Part shown: one piece after another, positions 34,509 through 43,049 of the stretch | Layout: every line of letters begins with the position of its first letter | Position numbering within the stretch: the stretch's first letter is position 1 | Source of the DNA: Ascarosepion bandense | Taxonomy: Eukaryota; Mollusca; Cephalopoda; Sepiida; Sepiidae | NCBI GenBank assembly: GCA_037127315.1 | Contig: JBBBDQ010001456.1 | Span: 2,137,501 to 2,201,500, forward strand | Length of the DNA stretch: 64,000 bases | Direction of reading: 5' to 3' | Translations under genes and position numbers: made by a program | Notes under the pieces: model-generated | The model's database searches: none | What the model was told of the DNA's origin: nothing | The model's input: the letters and a program-made list of their open reading frames with translations, nothing else

Positions 34509-35096
34509 CTATTGGCAGTGTAGACAGGTAGGCCTTGTTTTTAGCCAAATATTTTCAGTAATGGCTTGTGGTCCATCTATATGGTAAATAATCTGCCATA
34601 AATATATCTGTGGAATCTCGTAACCGCAAAAATAATCCCCAACGCTTCCTTTTCGATTTGTGAGTAATTTTTTTTCGGCTGGTAGTAACGTTCTCGACGC
34701 ATGCGCAATGGGTTTTAGTGTCCCATCCGGCATTTTATGAAGTATACATGCCCCATCACCATAGAAACTTGCCTCACTCGCGACTATTATTTTCAATTTT
34801 GGATCATAATGCGTTAAAAATAAATCTACTGTTAGAGTTTTATTGATTTTGTCGAAAGTTTTCTGACATTCGGATGACCATTCCCAAACTTTTCCCTTCT
34901 TTAACAGTTCGCTTAGGGGTGCGCGTAATTTGTGCATGTTAGGTATAAACTCTTGATAATAATTTACTAAGCCCCCAAAAGCTTTGTAATTCGGCTATAT
35001 CTTTTGGAGCCGGCATGTTTTTTTAATGCCGTGGCTCTTTCTGGGTCTGGTCTTCCTTCTTTCTCAATAATATGGCCCAGGTATTTTATCTCCTTC
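34509..35096 (-). pseudogene. gypsy-1 RT end and RNase H, broken
   Basis: From 35096 down: 'MKEIKYLGHIIEKEG', the RT connection block, then a frame change, then 34937-34509 with 'LRAPLSELLKKGKVWEW', 'CQKTFDKINKTL', 'IIVASEASFYGDGACI' (RNase H, where D-A-S is usual) and 'PIAHASRTLLPAEKK'. The 5' half of this RT lies at 38353-38740. Confidence 0.8.
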
Positions 35097-35102
35097 ATAA
35101 AG
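35097..35102. repeat. Target duplication ATAAAG, left
   Basis: ATAAAG here and at 38347-38352 bracket the insert in the gypsy-1 RT. Confidence 0.5.
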
Positions 35103-35319
35103 TATTATTGTATTTAAGCAAAGTTATTACAAGTAAATGAAAATTAGTGTTTTATCAGTTTTTTTGTATAAAGTTGTATGTTTAATCTTAATTTTAAGTT
35201 TAGAGGGTCGTTTTTTTTTCTTTTAATTTTTTATATTCTTTTTCCTATAAATTATCGTTTGGAATTCTATTTATTTCTTTTAATTTTTAAATATTTTATT
35301 TTTTTTAGATATTTTTGCG

Positions 35320-35770
35320 GGCATTAGATCTTGCTTTAAGGATTTATTACATCGATTTTTTCTATAGCATTTTTTATCTTTTATAATAATAAAAATATCT
35401 ATTCAAATTTCCAGTACTTTTTAGTGTGATTGTAGGTTTAGATCTTACGTGTGCTTACAGTTTATTTTTGTGTATGACATAATTATTTTGAAGTAATATA
35501 TTTAATCTTGATTTTGAATATATGAATTTTGATTCTTTTTCGAGTTTGAGAGCTATTTGTTTAATTTTGATTTTTCAAGTACGGAATATTTTTGTATTTA
35601 AGTAAGGTTATTGGTGTAAGCTTTAGTGATAGACCTTGCTTTAAGGATTTATTGGATCAATTTTTTCTATAGCATTTTTTATCTTTTATAATGAGAATAT
35701 CTAATCAAACTCTTAGTATTTCTTAGCATGATTGTAGGGTTAGGTCCCTAATGTGCTTGCAGTTTACTGT
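35320..35770 (-). repeat. Direct duplication in the P1 3' region
   Basis: 35330-35470 ('cttgctttaaggatttatt ... gtgcttacagttta') is repeated at 35636-35775 in the same orientation, and the neighbouring 'tatttaag.aa.gttatt' blocks at about 35110 and 35595 repeat as well. This looks like a partial head-to-tail second copy, which Penelope-like elements often show. Confidence 0.65.
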
Positions 35771-36452
35771 GGTTTCGTGTCTCTGATTTAAGAGCTTGTT
35801 ACTATTTATATATTTAAGGATTTCTATTTTTTCTTGAAGGCAAAGAAAGTATGGTTCTTTTATAGATTTTGCTGTTCTTGCTTTTTTGAGAATTTTCCAT
35901 TTGACCTTAGGTGTTTTATTTTCGTTTTTTAATTTCCAAAAGTGTTTGGAGAGAGATGTCATGTTTTGTTTTTCTTTGTTATTGAAGGATGAGAGGTGAT
36001 TGTAAAAGCGCTTATTTTACATTCATGGTATTCCCAATATATATTTTTTCTTCTTTAGGATTTTTTGAGGATGAAATCGAACACATATATATCAGAGATT
36101 TCGTCAGACATTTATTGGCCATGGGACATTGCTTGGGGTTTCTACAGTTACAGAGGTTGTTATCATGGGACGGACTTGTATTAGTGTTGGATTTATTTTT
36201 GCTGTGTATTTTTAATATTTTAGTGTTATGCATTTTGATTATTTTTTCTAGATTATTGGAACAGCTATAGGTTAATTTTATGGTATTTTTATTAAAGATT
36301 TTGCTTAGAGGGTTTTTTTGGGGGAAGTGTTTCTCTACTAGTTTAAGAAATTTATGTCCCAGCTTGAAATTAACTGATTGGTTGAATGGAGGGTTATACC
36401 ATATTATTTTCCTGCTTCTATTTCTGCTTTTTGGACTTTTGAATTTTTCCAC
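35723..36452 (-). pseudogene. P1 GIY-YIG endonuclease region, broken
   Basis: The frame 36452-36012 starts 'MEKFKSPKSRNRSRKIIWYN' and continues 'FKLGHKFLKLVEKHFPQ', 'IFNKNTIKLTYSCSNNL', 'CNCRNPKQCPMANKC' (a Cys-rich zinc-type motif before the nuclease) and 'EKIYIGNTMNV', the YIG end of the catalytic site. The next frame (35962-35723) supplies 'TSLSKHFWKLKNEN', 'KWKILKKARTAKS', 'CLQEKIEILKY' and 'LNQRHETTVNCKH'. One frameshift lies between them. The nuclease nicks target DNA for priming. Confidence 0.8.
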
Positions 36453-36505
36453 AAAACTGATCTTTGATGATTTATACCCGCTTTCATTAAGGATTCTATT
36501 ATAAA

Positions 36506-37400
36506 TTACCTTGTGCTTCTCAAATATCTTTTGTTGGATGAGTGTGTGTTAATGCGACGTTCAACTGATGATGGGATGTGTTTAATAATGGATGATGGGT
36601 GATTAGAGTTGGGGTTTATATATATTGGGTTAGCGTTGTTTTTCATGTTAGGTTGGAAAGTGTTTGATACTAGGTCTAATGTTATGTCTAGGAAATCTAC
36701 TTGCTTGATATTGTGGTTAATTACTACGTTATGTCCAAAGGATTTAAAGACTCTATGGATTAATTTCCTGGTTTTATCAACCTTACCTTCAGTAGATTTA
36801 TCAATTATCATCAGTCCGTCGTCCAATCCTGCTCGTTTCTATTTCCTTATGTGCAGTTAAGTTGTACAGTAAGAATAATCCGGTTAGATCCGAAGCTTCT
36901 GCAGAATCCAGTGCACCCATTGATAAATCAAAGTTATCCTTTGAGTTCTTAATCCACTGTTCGTTGTTGTAGATTTTAACTGATTTCCTGCAGTTTCGGA
37001 TAATTCTAATCTCATCCTCTGTGATGTCCGAGTAGAACTCAGCGAACTCCAAAGCGAGGCTGAATAAGGTCTCCGAAATTGATGGGTAGAAGTCCACAAT
37101 GTCAAATTGCAAAAAAGTCGCCTTATTCTTTCCACCACTTTTTTCAAACCACTCGATTACGTCTACCGTACCTTTCCACTGCGTTAGTTTAATTTTGTTT
37201 TTTTATTTGTTGGTTGACTCTTTCTAATATTGTTTTACTTATCCTACCTATTTCGGATTTTGTGGGGTTTATTATCCTTGTGGGTAATTTGCTGTGAAAG
37301 TCAGGTTTGTGGTCCGTCAACAGTACATATGCTTCTTTCGTTGCTATTTTGGGGACTCGGTCACTTATTTTCAGTTTGTCTGTAATTAGTTTATCTTCCT
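36506..37400 (-). pseudogene. P1 reverse transcriptase, broken
   Basis: From about 37400 down on minus: 'KISDRVPKIATKEAYVLLTD', 'INPTKSEIGRISKTILERVN', then the palm 'MQFDIVDFYPSISETLFSLA' (37112), 'GALDSAEASDLTGLFLLYNL' and the catalytic 'DDGLMIIDKS' (36826) followed by 'HNIKQVDFLDITLDLVSN' and 'NHPSSIIKHIPSSVERRI'. The family's YRDDGL box is cut by a frameshift just before the DD pair. Length and order fit a Penelope-like RT. Confidence 0.8.
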
Positions 37401-37553
37401 GGTTTATTCTGTCAATATATATATAATTCCAGGTGAAGAGGACTCAAGGTTTTTTTTATTTTGAGTGCTCTGGCATTTATTTTATTATGAACACTGCTCA
37501 ATATAATGAGTATTATAGAGCTTAATATAATTATACAGTTGTGAACTGATTGT

Positions 37554-37606
37554 ACATTGCGACACGGAAATTTGTTTCGAGATAGAATCTCATCATCAGG
37601 CAATGT
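37554..37606 (-). ncRNA. Hammerhead ribozyme, P1 (all core residues present)
   Basis: On minus: stem I ACATTGC (37606-37600) pairs with GCAATGT (37560-37554). Core CTGATGA (37599-37593). Stem II GAGAT/ATCTC with a 3-nt loop (37591-37579). GAAA core. Stem III of only 3 bp, ACA/TGT, around an 8-nt loop. C17 then directly precedes the 3' strand of stem I. Every conserved hammerhead residue is in place. The very short stem III is what is known for ribozymes in Penelope-like elements. It sits 5' of the RT, where the leading terminal repeat would be. Confidence 0.85.
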
Positions 37607-38036
37607 AACTGTTGGTTGTGCAGATGATTTACATTTCCGACAGAGATGAACTCAAGAGAACTCAATGTTAAATTCATTTATTTAATTTAATTTATAAAAG
37701 ATTTTAGATCATTACAGACGAGCCGTGATAATAACATCAGGATGTGGTGAAATATGTATTATCCATTGTAATAATCTAAAATCTTTTATAAATTTTATAT
37801 ATATAAAGAGAGATTGAGAAAGAGAAGGAAACACATAATTGAATAAATAGCTATCACAAAAACTTTTAAAATGTTAGCACTATGTGTATATTATATAGAC
37901 CCTTCTTCATTATTTCTTATTAAATTTTTATTTGAATCACTTTTTTGGTTTGGTTATTTTTAGTTCTAGCTTTGTGTTATTATTGTATGTATATTATTAT
38001 ATGCATATATGCCTGTGTGTGTTTATTTTGTATATA

Positions 38037-38346
38037 GACTAAACTATCGCCCGGTTCACACTCCACCCACGTCTATTGAACAGGTGTAGAGGCTCATCCC
38101 TTGTTCCCACGTCTATTGAACAGGTGTAGAGGCTCATCCCTTGTTCCCACGTCTATTGAACAGGTGTAGAGGCTCATCCCTTGTTCCCACGTCTATTGAA
38201 CAGGTGTAGAGGCTCATCCTTTGTTCCCTGTTTAGGATGTGGTTTCCGGCTTTCTCTTTTCCAATCTTTTCATTCCTACGTAGCCCCCTGCGCTTCAGTG
38301 GCATTACCGCCTTGCTTTGGGTGATATGATTAAAAAAAATAAATAA
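38037..38346 (+). mobile_element. Short non-autonomous LINE derivative with internal tandem repeats
   Basis: It starts with 'ctatcgcccggttcacactcc', the family's 5' leader seen at the far end of LINE copies A, B and D, and ends with 'gccttgctttgggtgatatg' and an A-rich tail, the same family's 3' end. All coding sequence is missing (about 310 bp in place of 3.5 kb), and four tandem 40-bp units fill the middle. Confidence 0.7.
38066..38225 (+). repeat. Four tandem 40-bp repeats
   Basis: Units start 'cccacgtctattgaacagg' at 38066, 38106, 38146 and 38186, and are almost identical. They match a single-copy stretch of the LINE 5' leader (compare 'gacaggagtagaggtgatcacc', the reverse of about 12140-12170). 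Confidence 0.95.
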
Positions 38347-38352
38347 ATAAAG
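38347..38352. repeat. Target duplication ATAAAG, right
   Basis: Matches 35097-35102. The A-rich context lowers its weight. Confidence 0.5.
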
Positions 38353-38740
38353 AAGTCACATTTATTTTCCTTTACCTTAAAACCGTAATTTTGTATCCGC
38401 GTGAAAACCTCTTGAATGTGTTCCCAGTGTTGTTCAATATTTTTGCTATTTATCAGGATCTCATCAAGGTATGCGATCATGAAATCCAGTCCGCATAGCA
38501 TAGTGTCCATTATTAGCTGAAATATTGCCAGCGAGAGCTTGATCCCAAATGCTAATTTCTGGAACTTATATAACCCTCTATGAGTGTTTATGCACAACAA
38601 CCTCGAGCTTTCCTCGTCTACAGGTATTTGTAGGTATGCTTCACTCAAGTCTATCTTTTGAGAAAAATTTTCCTCCGTTCAACTTTGTGAATACTTCCTC
38701 TGGACTAGGAAGAGGATAGTGATAATATTTAATTGCTGCA
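38353..38740 (-). pseudogene. gypsy-1 RT, 5' half
   Basis: The frame from 38648 has 'SEAYLQIPVDEESSRLLCIN' (catalytic Asp context of the palm; the D of 'DLS.AY' lies just upstream), 'RGLYKFQKLAFGIKLSLAIF' and 'FMIAYLDEILINSKN', where YLDDIL is usual (second Asp replaced by Glu), then 'YGFKVKENKC'. The frame then runs into the inserted LINE derivative. The continuation is at 35096 downward. Confidence 0.85.
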
Positions 38741-38979
38741 TTTAATCCTGTTGAGAAGTCGGCACATACTCATATCTCTCCACCATATTTTTACACCTCC
38801 CGAGGACGGCTCAAAATATGTCGGGGAAACTCTTTTAATTTCTCCTTCAATTTCTCTACCTCGGTCGATAAATTTTCCACTTTTTGGCAGAACGTATTTA
38901 TCGGTAAATCCCAGAGGTCAAATTTCTGCATACAGTACCGAATAAATTTTCTGTATTTTTTAGAACAAACATCTTTAAT

Positions 38980-39400
38980 TTCTTGGTCATTCCGTTGAAC
39001 GTCACATTTGTGATAATCTCCCTCTCAAATTTGGTTTATCTTTCTGTTACCAACCTGCCTATTTTATCTATTCTCAACATGGTCGGTTTGTTTAATTTCT
39101 TCCATGTCTGTAGGTTAATAATGGTTAAATCGGATCCAGAATCTAATTGTAATCTGAATTTTTGTTTTACATTTTCACTTGTACGTATTTTCGTATATTT
39201 ATTCCGTCAGCTTGGTCAGTTCTAGTGGCTCTCACTCGGCTTTTGTTTTCTTTCTTTGTTCTACAATGCTGACTTTTATGTCCTAATTTACTGCACGACA
39301 GATAAGTCTTATAGCGGTATGGACAATCTTTGTACCAATGCAGAGTTCCACAGCGATAGCATGGACTGGGTGGTGATTTCTTCTAAGGTTTCATTTAACT
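38980..39400 (-). pseudogene. gypsy-1 zinc knuckles and aspartic protease, broken
   Basis: On minus near 39370-39270 two CCHC-like knuckles occur ('CYRCGTLHWYKDC' and a second with 'CSKLGHKSQHC'). Lower down, 'LQLDSGSDLTIIN' at about 39150-39110 is the retropepsin active-site motif (D-S-G). Nucleocapsid followed by protease is the normal gypsy order. Confidence 0.75.
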
Positions 39401-39443
39401 TTTTGTAGTAAACTAAGTGGTTTGGTTTGATTTTTTTTTTTTT

Positions 39444-40300
39444 TTAGTGCAGGGGTGTGAAAAACGTGTTTTTCGTTGTACTTTCCGTATGTGAACGACG
39501 CCAGACTCTTTGATATCTTTCGAGTCCTTTTTTTTTCATACATCTCTGACAGTCCTCAGCTAATTTTTGTAGCGTCAATTCTGGTTCGCTCTCTAGTTTT
39601 GTTAAAGTTCTCTGTCTGATCTCCGCGTCTTTAGTCGAAACCAGGCCTTGGACAAATATCAACCATTTAAAATTGACATCGCTGAGTTCAGATAACTTAA
39701 ATTCATCGCAGTGTTTGTTTACTATGGAAGCAAATGTTATATAGTCTTCGCTATCCTTTTTTGTTAAATTTAAACATTTCCACCTTTTGTGGAATAGCAA
39801 AGTTTTCGGAGTGAATAATTCCGTTAAGAGTTTCATGGCTTCCCCAAAAGTCAACTCATTTGTTTTCCTCGATAGGATGTAGTCTACGAATTTAGTGTGA
39901 TCGCTTGAACCTAGTTTCCTAAGTAGTAGATGCACTTTTTTCGCGTCTGACTAATTCCCGCAATCAATCTCATATAAATCTTCATATCTTTATAAGCCGC
40001 GAGGGTTTTGTCTTTGGTGCATACGTGAAGTCTTCGATTGGGCTCCACATAGCATTTTGTGAGAATGCCGATTCATTTCCAGAATTCTGCTCGTAGTAGT
40101 AATTCTTGTAGTTCGAGTTGCTTTTCTTCGTTTTTCTGTTGCTTTTCTTCGTTTTTCTGTTGAATTTCTAATTGTTTCTCTTCGAGCCTAATCTGTCTTT
40201 CCTCATTTTTTTTTTTTTTTTTGTTGATGCTCAAATTGCATTTTCATCAGTTCCAACATGGTTGTCTTAAAATCCTCCATGTTTACAACGTAATTATAAC
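39444..40300 (-). pseudogene. gypsy-1 gag, capsid and coiled coil, broken
   Basis: The frame 39935-39444 (163 residues) has capsid-like blocks 'LLLRKLGSSDHTKFVDYIL', 'FGEAMKLLTELF', 'RWKCLNLTKKDSEDYITFA' and 'FKWLIFVQGL'. Upstream (40260-40090) is a Gln/Glu/Lys-rich coiled coil with repeated 'QQKNEEK' units. Expanded poly-T tracts (40206-40222 and 40350-40376) interrupt the leader side. Confidence 0.7.
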
Positions 40301-40558
40301 ACAAGATATCTGTTGCCACAATGAGAGGAGAAAAAAAATTCACTTTTTTCCTTTTTTTTTTTTTTTTTTTTTTTTTCACAGTACGTTATTCATATACATA
40401 TGGTTTATAGTTACGGTGGTCAAAAAAAAAATTCCTTTTCTTGTTCAGAAAATATAATGACTTATTTATTTCTTCTTTGCACAAGGAAGAAAAAGAAAAA
40501 TCACTTTGGTTAAAGAAAAAATCAACTTACAGATTTTTTCCCTTTCTGGTTACACCGA

Positions 40559-41008
40559 TTACCTTGTTTTAGCTCCTTTGTGTTTTGCGTTTACGGTTTT
40601 CGAAAACCACTGTTGTGAATACTGGTTGCTTTTATGTGTGAAAAATCGTTCCTTAAAAACTTTGTAACTAAAGTTATGTACTTGAGTAAAAGATTTTTCC
40701 TTTGATCTCAGTGTAGAATTCAGGTCTTTGTCGCCCGTTGTTCTGGAAACGTGGTGAGAAAATTTTTTTCTTCTGCGTAGAATTTGATTACTGTTATGGT
40801 CGACAAGTAGCGTCCGTTTCTTTATATCTTCGTCACCGCTGTTATGGCTGGTGTCCAAAAAGTCTTTTTCTTTTATCTTCGCGTAGAATTCGTTTCTTCA
40901 GTATCTTAGTCACCACTGTTATGGGCGACCGATGGCCACAAGGTTTTTTCTTTTGTTCTCCGCGTAGAACCCGTTTCTTCAATATCTTCGTCGCCACTGT
41001 TATGGGCC
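40559..41008 (-). repeat. gypsy-1 leader with repeated primer-binding-type units
   Basis: Directly after the 5' LTR on minus comes 'cccataacagtggcgacgaag'. Closely related units recur near 40925 ('cccataacagtggtgact') and 40850 ('ccataacagcggtgacga'), with a truncated one at about 40795. Each is followed by 'gaagaaac...ttctacgcg' spacers. Units are about 75-95 bp. The open frame 40858-40559 reads through the repeats into the gag N-terminal region. Confidence 0.7.
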
Positions 41009-41176
41009 AGGTTAAGGTCTGAAAAGAACAACACGACCACAAGGAAGGTGTTAGTACGATTGTCAGTTTGGTTTGAAGAGAACTACTAACAACACGTCTC
41101 TCTCTTTCTCCCTCTCCCCCCTCTCTCTCTCTGCGTAGTATATATAGTGTTAGGAAGAGTTAATTCTGGAGTGACA
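41009..41176 (-). repeat. gypsy-1 5' LTR
   Basis: Matches 32926-33143 ('gtagtatatatagtgtta', 'aggttaaggtctgaaaagaac'). A CT-rich simple run (41097-41130) expands one part. It starts TGTCACTCC on minus after the flanking GATC. Confidence 0.8.
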
Positions 41177-41180
41177 GATC

Positions 41181-41400
41181 CACTGTTTGTTTTAACTTTT
41201 GTTTGGTCTTTGCTCTTACCCCTATATCATCTTGGTAAATAATCATGTAAGTTATCTTGCCTAACAATATTCCTTCGAGTGCTTTTTGAAATATATGACC
41301 AGAAGTTTTAATTCCAAATGGTAAGTGAGTCCACCTTAACAGATTTATGCCATTGTGGAAATTTTCTTGAATGCTTCACTGTTACTAGGATGCATTTATA
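41181..41400 (-). pseudogene. gypsy-2 RT, 5' part
   Basis: Minus frame: 'LLRWTHLPFGIKTSGHIFQK', 'ALEGILLGKITYMIIYQDDI' (catalytic YLDD-type box, here YQDD). The frame then reaches the gypsy-1 insertion at the GATC and resumes at 32921. Three stops follow in the resumed part. Confidence 0.75.
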
Positions 41401-41430
41401 TATGAAAATAATATTAATAATGTCTAAAAA

Positions 41431-42119
41431 GTTGTAGTAAGAGATTCTATTGAGCCCTAATTGTTATTACAAAAACGTTTTAATTTATGAAGTAGTCGTA
41501 AAAATAAAGAAATTAGAAATAGAACGTTTGGAAGATGCTAGAATGTTCAAGAAAATTCGAGTAAAATCTAGAGAATTCTAAAGGATTCTAGAATATGCAA
41601 ATTAGGTGTCAGCCCCTATAAAAATAGGTTTTGAGAAGAGAGTAGTTAATTGTTAACAGGATTTGCTGACATTATCAACTCCGGCCCAATTCGTGGATCT
41701 GTGCATCTAGCTGAAAGTATCACAAAGAAAAGTTGCCGACCAACTAAAACCTGAAAGAGAACGTCATGGAACTAAAAGGGTAAATAGATATTTTTGATTC
41801 TTTCATTGACCAAACTAATAATTATTGTTTATATACACATTTGAAGATTTCCTAAAAGTATATCACTTAAACTTCTTCGCTATCTTAACTGGGTAAAGAT
41901 ATTTGACACCTTCCTTCCCCTTCGTAACAGTTACCCGACACTCTGTCAGTAGTCAACTGTTTTCCTTTTGAAAGCAAAAACTGTATATTTGTAAATATTT
42001 TTATTTAATTCTTTTTGTAAATTAAATATTTGTATGTAATTTTTAACTCTGAGTTTTGGTCAATCATTTTTTCTTTTGTTACACTTAACAAGTAACACTC
42101 ACACCTCACAGAAATTCAT
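41431..42119 (+). mobile_element. Solo LTR of another gypsy-type element (plus)
   Basis: Promoter-like 'gcccctataaaaatagg' (about 41612) and a right end 'cactcacacctcaca' suit a plus-strand LTR of about 690 bp with terminal CA. No coding sequence accompanies it. No target duplication was found. It joins the gypsy-2 gag start on one side and the RT on the other, so a deletion accompanied it. Confidence 0.45.
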
Positions 42120-42255
42120 TATTTGGTACTGTTCGCCTTCCATTCTTGAGTCTTTGAGATTAGGCAGTCTTGCTGTAGGCGCAAATGCCTTTATCCAAAT
42201 CTCAATGTATTCATGATCATCCATAGAATCCGAGCATCCTATTAGCAACACCATT
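42120..42255 (-). pseudogene. gypsy-2 gag N-terminal fragment
   Basis: Directly after the LTR end (ATAACA), a frame reads 'SMDDHEYIEIWIKAFAPTAR' and '.LKDSRMEGEQYQIMNF', coherent gag-like sequence of about 40 residues before the solo LTR. Confidence 0.4.
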
Positions 42256-42316
42256 TGTTATGTTTGGTATATCTCGCAGTTTTAGTACTCGATACATGTT
42301 ACACTGTTACGCGTGT
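42256..42316 (-). repeat. gypsy-2 5' LTR, 3' end piece
   Basis: 'tgttatgtttggtatatctcgcag' and 'tttagtactcgatacatg' match the inner 60 bp of the LTR at 30192-30323. The rest of this LTR is displaced to 55433-55455. Confidence 0.7.
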
Positions 42317-42317
42317 C

Positions 42318-42590
42318 GTAATGAAATATTTACTATTGTATAAAAATACAATAAATGTAGCACATAGCCAAAAGCAGAGTGGGTTGGGGCTGATCAACAC
42401 TGTCTATCCTATACTAAGCGAATCACATTCACAACCCAAACACTCATTACAATTTTTTTATTTACCATAAAACTCATCAATTATCCTACAATCCTACATA
42501 TACCATAATATCACATATTTACAGTGGAGCCTAGAAAAAATGGAACAAAGAGTATGAGATAAAAATTTGATTCTATATACAATAGAACAA
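42318..42590 (-). repeat. LINE G 3'-end sequence, direct-repeat partner of 47522-47810
   Basis: Shares 'taatg.aatattta' at the low end, then 'ctatcctatac', 'aatcacattcacaa.cca' and 'gagataaaaat' in order and orientation with 47522-47810. Confidence 0.8.
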
Positions 42591-43049
42591 AAACATTGAT
42601 TCACATTCACTAGGTACACAAAACATTATAGTTTACTCCATTGTGACATACAGGACTTAAAAAATAAAACCAAGACTGGCCCCGTTCATGGGAACCAGAT
42701 TTGTTACAGTTACCCACTCTTTACTGAAATCAAACACTTTTTATCAGATCTGATCTTGAGTTAATGCACAAAGAATCTAATCAGATGCTGATAAGTTTGT
42801 AAGATTCTCTCCATTCATATTGTAAGAGTCTCTCCATCCGCGATATCCAAATCACCATTCGTGCTACGGCCAACAACATCAGAAACAACATCCATTTCAC
42901 TCGAGAATATGAGGGTGACACATTATCACATGCGTATAATTGATAGACACAAGCTGTTTAGGAGTGATATAAATCATCAACTCGCCTGACATGATCCCAG
43001 AAAGGGTGAACCTGAGGACAATGGTAAAAGACATGCTCAGCCATTTCTC

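Larger units (their letters stand above)
35103..38036 (-). mobile_element. Penelope-like element P1 inside gypsy-1
   Basis: On minus: a hammerhead ribozyme (37606-37554), an RT (about 37400-36506), a GIY-YIG endonuclease (36452-35723) and an AT-rich 3' region that contains an internal duplication. RT plus GIY-YIG plus hammerhead is the known signature of Penelope-like elements. Coding frames are broken. It sits next to a short LINE derivative, and both together occupy the gap in the gypsy-1 RT. Confidence 0.75.
32926..41176 (-). mobile_element. gypsy-1: complete Ty3/gypsy element nested in the gypsy-2 RT
   Basis: LTRs at 32926-33143 (3') and 41009-41176 (5') share 'aggttaaggtctgaaaagaac' at one end and begin TGTCA on minus. 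GATC flanks both ends (32922-32925 and 41177-41180). The order on minus is that of a gypsy element: leader, gag with coiled coil, zinc knuckles, protease, RT, RNase H, integrase, purine tract, LTR. Its RT is itself split by a 3.2-kb insert (35103-38346). LTRs and coding parts are diverged and contain stops. Confidence 0.8.

Noticed and set aside
36280..36860. Plus-strand frames (74 and 83 residues) opposite P1
   Set aside because: Hydrophobic shadows of the Penelope-like RT and nuclease on minus.
38066..38225. Four regular 40-bp repeats as a CRISPR-like array
   Set aside because: The units are contiguous without spacers and lie inside a LINE derivative in eukaryotic DNA.
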